Positions 58,564 to 64,000 of a DNA stretch of 64,000 bases are shown here, piece after piece. Source of the DNA: Amphirosellinia nigrospora (Eukaryota; Ascomycota; Sordariomycetes; Xylariales; Xylariaceae); the NCBI GenBank assembly GCA_004123355.1, contig SCHM01000004.1, forward strand, positions 8,087,017-8,151,016. The letters are read 5' to 3'. The translations under genes were made by a program, and so were the position numbers. The notes under the pieces were generated by a model that saw nothing but the letters and a program-made list of their open reading frames with translations, was not told the DNA's origin and searched no databases. Position 1 is the first letter of the stretch. Each line of letters starts with the position of its first letter.

Positions 58564-59921
58564 ATGACAAGCACCAGACTCGTATCGCGTATCGCCTACA
58601 ACTTCGTCTACGGCCTACTCTGCCTCATCCTAGCTATCCTGCTCCTCGTCGTTCCCGGCGATTTTGTCCGTCAGGCTCTAACCACCACACGCCAGTTCAT
58701 CAACGTCATCATCATCGCCATCGTATATGTCATTACCATTATCCTCGTCCTTTTCGTTTACGTACTGCGACTCTATGTCACCCGCACCGTCCTCGCCTCC
58801 ATCCCCAAGCCATGGATTCCCATCGAGAAGGGCGATATCAACAAGGAGGTCCGCAACATGATTGCGAAAAGTCTGAGCGACAGTGCCGCCATAGCTTGGG
58901 AAGCCCGCCCACGAATCATCACACCGACCGAAACTCCGTCCATCGCGGCAGATAGCACGGCAGCGGACGAGAATGCTGATAACGTGCAGATCAGGGAAGG
59001 TCGTAGGTCGCTGCAGCTATTCAGGTCAAAGCCTCCGGCAACTGTGGGGGCGAATTGCGTGTCACCTCGTCAGTTTTGCGGCCTGTTTGGGGCGAGGTGG
59101 AGCATTATGGCTGGGGATCGCCTGGGTCGTCAGATTTACCAAACTTGCAATATGCCACCGTTTTGGAAGAGCTACCAAACCTTATCGAGGCCAAAGCCGT
59201 CGCACAGGCCCCACCCGATCCCGCCTCGGTGCCGGCTGCTCCCGTATTGGATGCCGAAGCCGTGATGCTGCTACAACGTGCCCCGAACATGACTATGCGG
59301 AGTTATATAGCCCATCTCACCGAGATCGACGTCTTGCCCGCTTCGCAGGATATCGTACACTTCCTAGATCTGTACGAGCGAGTTCGTTTTTCAGGACGTC
59401 CCATGTCCAATGCGACCTTCCGGCGACTCATGCATCTCTTCGCCGAGCTATTGCGCGCCATGCGGCCGTTAGATGTCGCCATGCTCTATAATCCACGTGA
59501 CGACGACAGTAGCCATTTCGGCTTCGACGGGCACATCGACGACGATGCGCCGCAAGACTCCACCCCGACGACGCGCGAACCGAGCATTCGCAGTGCCTAC
59601 AGTTTCGACCGGAGCAGCACGCATTCGTCGCGACGTCGCGTAGAACGACTGGGCGTACGGAACTCGTCGGCTGCCACGCGTCGGCAGTACCGCACAGCAC
59701 CAACGACACCACGGAGCAAAGCCGACGGAGCGTTTGCATCGCGCTCCCCGAGCAGCGCTAGCAGTGCCAATAGTTTCGCGCAGTCGCGGCAGCCATATCC
59801 CGCCAGTCGGGCATCGAGCGCTAGCCTCGGGTCGGTATCGCAGGGGTCGGTAATTCGGCTTGCGACAACCCAGGATACAGGGGACCTGCCTTATGTGTTA
59901 CGATTGACCGATACGCTGTGA
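58564..59921 (+). CDS. dlt1: Dlt1-like membrane protein (defect at low temperature)
   Basis: The ATG at 58564 opens MTSTRLVSRIAYNFVYGLLC. Two hydrophobic helices follow (LCLILAILLLVVPGDFV and NVIIIAIVYVITIILVLFVY), then the conserved LRLYVTRTVLASIPKPW and IPIEKGDINKEVRNMI. The soluble part has LRPVWGEVEHYGW, PNLQYATVLEELPNLIEAK and FRRLMHLFAELLRAMRPLD, ending in a Ser/Arg-rich tail. This is the Dlt1 pattern; the yeast gene was named for cold sensitivity of the mutant, and its molecular role is not known. One base appears to be missing between about 59010 and 59030; with it the protein is about 452 residues, otherwise the frame would end soon after. Confidence 0.8.
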
Positions 59922-61523
59922 GGGGATGCGCGACGTGATGTAGCGTGGGATGGTGGTGGACGAGGATGGAATTAACTTCAAATCAGGAATGGCTTAATAG
60001 GCGCGAGACGGCGTCATCATTCTCCAAGAGATGGTATTCATATTGCATTGCGCGGCGTCTATATTGGGTGTACAGTATTAACGGCGCATATAGGAATCGA
60101 ATAGAATGGATAGATTTTGGTTAATAAAATAAATGTCGTGATGAATTGGTATTATTCACATGGCGGAGACAATGGGGCAGATGAGATGCACCGAGACATA
60201 GTGAGGATCCTCTAGAAACGTTGAGTGACGTGGTAAAATGGTCTTGGGGCAATCTGCTGCTGGTTTGCGCTGGTTCGCGACCAACTCGTTGCGGCCCTTT
60301 GGTTGCCTTAAACTACAGACCTACACCTTTCTGTGTACAGTTCTCCCTCGCTGGTGGGGTGAAAATACAAACAAACTTATTGCGGCTCTTGGTTGCCTTA
60401 AAATATAGACCCTCACACATTTATCCCTATCAGGGGTGTGGAAAGCTGACAGCGGAGGCTCGAGCCATAAGCTTGAGCACGACGCCTCCAATCACAGATC
60501 TGGATCAGGGGATTTATGCCCTGCCCCACGCAACCATGCAGCCGAAGTCGTCAGTACATCCACTAATGTGTGCCGGAAGTTGCGCCACGTTATTGGGGGG
60601 TTTGAGTTTGCTGTAAGTGATTAATCGTGGGCGTCCTGTTTATTATTATTTTTCTTCCGCCTGAAAACCTGGCTTCTAACAGTCATGAAAATGCCGGGTC
60701 GACTATATAAACGGCGTTCTCGCCCGAGGTTTCCTGGAGATTAGGCGGAGAAGTGAGCATCAAGTGTATCTAGCCCCTCATATTCTCGACCCTGAACTAT
60801 ATTTCCAGCTCTGGTCTCGCATATCCTTCCAAATCTTTAGAACATCGCTAAAGCCACTGCTACCAATTCTGTTATTAATTTACCTCTTACCTGCCTACCC
60901 GTGCACTATTCTCGCATATATCTCAGGAGCTCAGTGTTTTTTCATTCTTGCTATACGCTATCTACTATACCGCGGTCCATCATGATGGTCGATTCCACAT
61001 CTACCCTTAAGGCCAATAGGTAGGTAGATCCTTCTGATATTCTTTGGTCTTTGGCCATCGAGTCTCCTAAGAAAACGGATTATCAATCCAGTACTATCTT
61101 GAGCACTTGCCCTATGTACTCTTCACTCTGCCATTACTTCCTTCGGCCTTTTCTTCTCTTCGCTATAATCACTGACGGCATCCCTCGTCGATAACTTTAC
61201 AAATTTACGTTCTCTCTTTTATTTCATCATTTCTTTCTACCCAAGCTCTAATCAAACGTACCTCTCCACGTTTTATCACGTGAGCGCTCAATGCCTAGGT
61301 CAACCTCAGTCTACGGCACTACGATCCACAAATGTAATCGTCACGCTGGGATCTTACATTATGCCCTTTCATTCTTTCGCGGTCGAATATATTCAAACTT
61401 ATATTTGCTTAAACTTCATTATACTCACTTCCATGTTATATCTACCTACTTGTACCTACTCACGTGTATTTATGCAAGCTCACGTGTCCATATGTGCCCA
61501 CCTGTGTACATACATCGAGCATC
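59922..61523. other. Intergenic, 1.6 kb, with a direct repeat
   Basis: No convincing gene. A diverged direct repeat lies at 60289-60418 (listed separately). The rest is AT-rich with short frames that I do not support. Confidence 0.4.
60289..60418. repeat. Imperfect direct repeat of about 39 bp, units 91 bp apart
   Basis: TTGCGGCCCTTTGGTTGCC at 60289 and TTGCGGCTCTTGGTTGCCTT at 60380 both continue as TTAAA(C/A)TA(C/T)AGACC. The two units are similar but not identical. No known element was recognised. Confidence 0.6.
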
Positions 61524-61787
61524 ATGGATACTAACAATGATCATTGCTTTAATAGTGACCAACCTACCAATCCGCCGCATGCCCCAAACGACAACACCGC
61601 CCTCGTCAACCAGCAAGTATATTCCTACATGGCAACCATGAACGGCGGGGGTGATCCTGTGACCGCTTTGGGCGTTCGTGGCTTAGCACCTGAGGCAAGC
61701 GCATCGAAACGTGCTTTTCAGATATACCGGGAGCTTACAGCTAGCTTGGCCGTATTGGAGAGTAACAAGGATAGTTCAAAGACTTAG
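61524..61787 (+). CDS. Small possible protein of 87 residues
   Basis: The ATG at 61524 opens MDTNNDHCFNSDQPTNPP. The second half (NTALVNQQVYSYMATMNGGG, then DPVTALGVRGLAPEASASKR and AFQIYRELTASLAVLESN) looks like a real helical protein with balanced composition. It has no signal peptide or membrane helix, and I do not recognise the family. An upstream extension in the same frame (from 61464) is Cys-rich and less plausible. Confidence 0.45.
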   Translation: MDTNNDHCFNSDQPTNPPHAPNDNTALVNQQVYSYMATMNGGGDPVTALGVRGLAPEASASKRAFQIYRELTASLAVLESNKDSSKT

Positions 61788-64000
61788 ATGTATGGTATGT
61801 TACATGTCAGCTTTATACTGACCGGGATTTACTGAAATACTGTATTAACTCATATTCAGGTTTACACAATGTCAATCTGTCAGGTATCTTTATCTTTTGG
61901 TTTGGGGCAGTGCTTTCCAAGCTCACCTCGCACCTAGAGGTTGCCGTTTTGGGATGTGTAGACAAGCTGTGATTGGTCAATAGGGTTCTGTAACTTGGAA
62001 AGGTGCAATGTCTTGGTTGGTTATGATACTACAACATTCGGTTTCGACTAGTCGTATGCGAGAAATAATGAATGACGAACTATTTCCTAAACTAGAAGAT
62101 GATGATGAAGAAAAAGGCTACTATTGGGCTGCTGCTCCATCTCAAAAGTTCACGCTGAATACCGCGCCCTAGATCTACCCCACTAATCTTTCCAGTGGCG
62201 TGACCTAGTTTTTACACCGTCCACAACCGACCTCCCGTTTTCATACCCGCCAAGTATTAGAATCTCAATATACGGGTATAAATGTTGCATTTCTTATTAT
62301 CAAAAAGATCTAAATATATTGCGCCGTGGGCTGGTTCTCTTATCCTACGCGTCATTCGTCCTAGGGGGATAGAGGGCATCGTAACACCGAGTAGACTAAA
62401 GGCGGTAGGACAACGACCTCAGCCACTTAAACGTGGATACATAGAAACAATCTATAGCTGAAAGGTAGGTGGTATTATAGTACTACATTCGTATTTCCTA
62501 TCTCCGGGTGATATGTGCAATCGCTACCATTTAACTTCACTTGTTTCAGGGCTTAGCTTGCCGGTGTGTACCTAGGCTCCAGTCTGTGAGGTATAGGGCG
62601 GTCCACCAACAAGTACCTACCTAGGGTAGCCTTAACAGTAATACGGGTAAGTAGGTACCTAGGTAAGTACCTGGTAGCGTACGAAGTTAATTATTAGGGG
62701 CGTTCATGCACAGCATACCTGAATACCTACCTAGGTAGGTAGTCTTGTGTAGATTGCCGTTTTAGGCCGTTTCGTGCGGAGTTACGGCAGGGAAGATACC
62801 TATGTGGCGTGTGGAAGTGGCAGTGGTGGCAGTGCGGGGGGAAGATGGGGGGCTACGCCCCCACCACGTAGCATAAAACCCTCTCGGTTGTAGTTGCCCA
62901 GCTAGATTCCTTCCTTTTAGATCTATCCTAGATTTGGCCACTCAGTCTCTGATCCTTGTTTAGTGTGTTCACCTAGTTAGTCCCACCAAATGCTCGTCAA
63001 ACCCGGGTCGAATCCAGGCCCTAGATCACGGCCGTCTTTTGTAGCTCGCCAGCAAACCCTCCCCTATTCACCTGCCAACATATGTAGGCTGGCGAACCGT
63101 ATGTAACCAATGTACTAAGATCGCAGGGAACACTAGATCTTACCATGCGGGAGCCTCCTAAGCTACAAAAAGGCGAAAATCCGTAATATTACATGACAAG
63201 GTTGGATTATGCGACCCAAAGCTATGCTTCACGTCTGTTGCACTTTTGTCAAGATCAGCTCGTTAATGAATGAATGCATCATACAACCTCCAGCATTGCA
63301 TGCCCTCGACGCGCAATTTGAAAACCTTCGTTGGATGACAGCAGTTGTGATAGATCATCCATGTGAGGTGTGAGTGTATTGAGTATGGAGAAGTAATGGA
63401 GGATCTAGCTAATCGTACAGGGTACAGGGGTATTTATATGGGTACGCCCATATGTGGGGTCAGCTGGCTACACCCGTCACAGCAGTGGCTACATCAAGAC
63501 CTGACACGATGGTCTGACCCTGGCATCAGGATTTGGCTAGCGTATGCGCCGTCTGCACAGACCGTTGTAATACGAACTAGTGTATGTAAGTACGCACCCT
63601 AGTTAGGTCGGAGAGATAAACCTCGAGAAATAATAGCGGATAGATCCGAGTGCTAGTGTCATTGGTGTCCGACCGTGCGGATTATCAACGTCAGAACAAA
63701 AGAGCTGGTGGCCTAAGGAGCCTTCGATATGTTATGCGTAGGGAGTCAACGAATAATAGATGCGGTCAAGTAGAGAAAAAAGCATTGGGTAGGGATAAAG
63801 TTGAGGTGGAGCTAGAGAGGCGCTTTTCCTACAATGAAAGGCGGACAACTCGGGAGTCGACAAAAAACTGGCCTCGTATAGGTCAGGGGGGCTACGGGCA
63901 CGGAGTGGTGATGGTAAGCGGCAACTAGCGTGCCCTTCTAAATCGGTTCGCTTGGGGTGAAGAACCAGCCAACTTCTTGGACGGCTCAGCCCTATAAAGC
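61788..64000. other. Gene-poor end of window, with ACCTAGGT-rich repeats
   Basis: No gene recognised. Between about 62560 and 62745 the sequence contains many copies of TACCTAGGTA-like palindromes and GTACCTA units. Short frames at 63363 and 63650 have no plausible features. Confidence 0.45.

Noticed and set aside
62990-63020. tRNA-like GGGTCGAATCC
   Set aside because: It resembles a T-loop, but no acceptor, D-arm or anticodon stem could be fitted around it.
1-64000. CRISPR arrays, operons, ribosome binding sites
   Set aside because: The sequence is eukaryotic; no regularly spaced repeats were seen and these feature types do not apply.

Overview
The window is nuclear DNA of a filamentous ascomycete (Pezizomycotina). 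The basis is protein-coding genes split by short introns (about 50-110 bp, GTRAGT-like donors, CTAAC/CTGAC-like branch sites), fungal-specific families (Zn2Cys6 regulators, RTA1, LysM, GH18 chitinase, Ndc1, Dlt1, Pep12, Alg11), and a 6 kb block whose base composition is the signature of repeat-induced point mutation (RIP). The genus cannot be told from the sequence alone.

Layout. 0.3-2.5 kb: a coiled-coil protein with a STAND-type fungal N-terminal domain. 2.9-3.9 kb: an HExxH metallopeptidase-like gene. 4.8-10.1 kb: a two-domain LysM protein head-to-head with a GH18 chitinase; the two overlap because the chitinase lacks its 5' part. 10.4-12.3 kb: a nucleoside-phosphorylase-like fragment and a decayed Zn2Cys6 regulator. 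12.9-13.9 kb: an intact RTA1 membrane protein. 14.4-21.9 kb: a fossil LTR retrotransposon, heavily RIP-mutated, with extra LTR copies beside it. 22.3-32.9 kb: a Zn2Cys6 regulator followed by an MDR oxidoreductase, a DUF2306-like membrane protein and a second, NirA-like Zn2Cys6 regulator. 33-36 kb: empty. 36.3-39 kb: a secreted LIP-type alpha/beta hydrolase and an uncharacterised gene. 39-43 kb: repeats, a coding remnant and a NUDIX gene with two in-frame stops. 44.3-48.6 kb: an MFS transporter and a BBE-type FAD oxidoreductase. 49.2-59.9 kb: a compact housekeeping block, ALG11, COX18-like, PEP12, NDC1 and DLT1. 60-64 kb: nearly gene-free, with one small possible gene.

How it fits together. 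The right-hand block is core: N-glycan assembly, mitochondrial inner-membrane insertion, endosomal SNARE fusion, nuclear pore, and Dlt1. The left 48 kb is accessory: cell-wall and chitin functions, transporters, regulators, secreted enzymes, repeats and long empty stretches.

The most useful observations are (1) the LysM/chitinase junction, where the 5' ends of both divergent genes seem to have been lost in one rearrangement that cuts just before the GH18 catalytic motif; (2) a repeated pattern of reading frames broken by a single base, often at runs of G or C, even in housekeeping genes, which points to uncorrected indels in the assembly or to unusual mutation; and (3) a RIP fossil with dispersed LTR relatives. 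I did not find a clearly new biological system.
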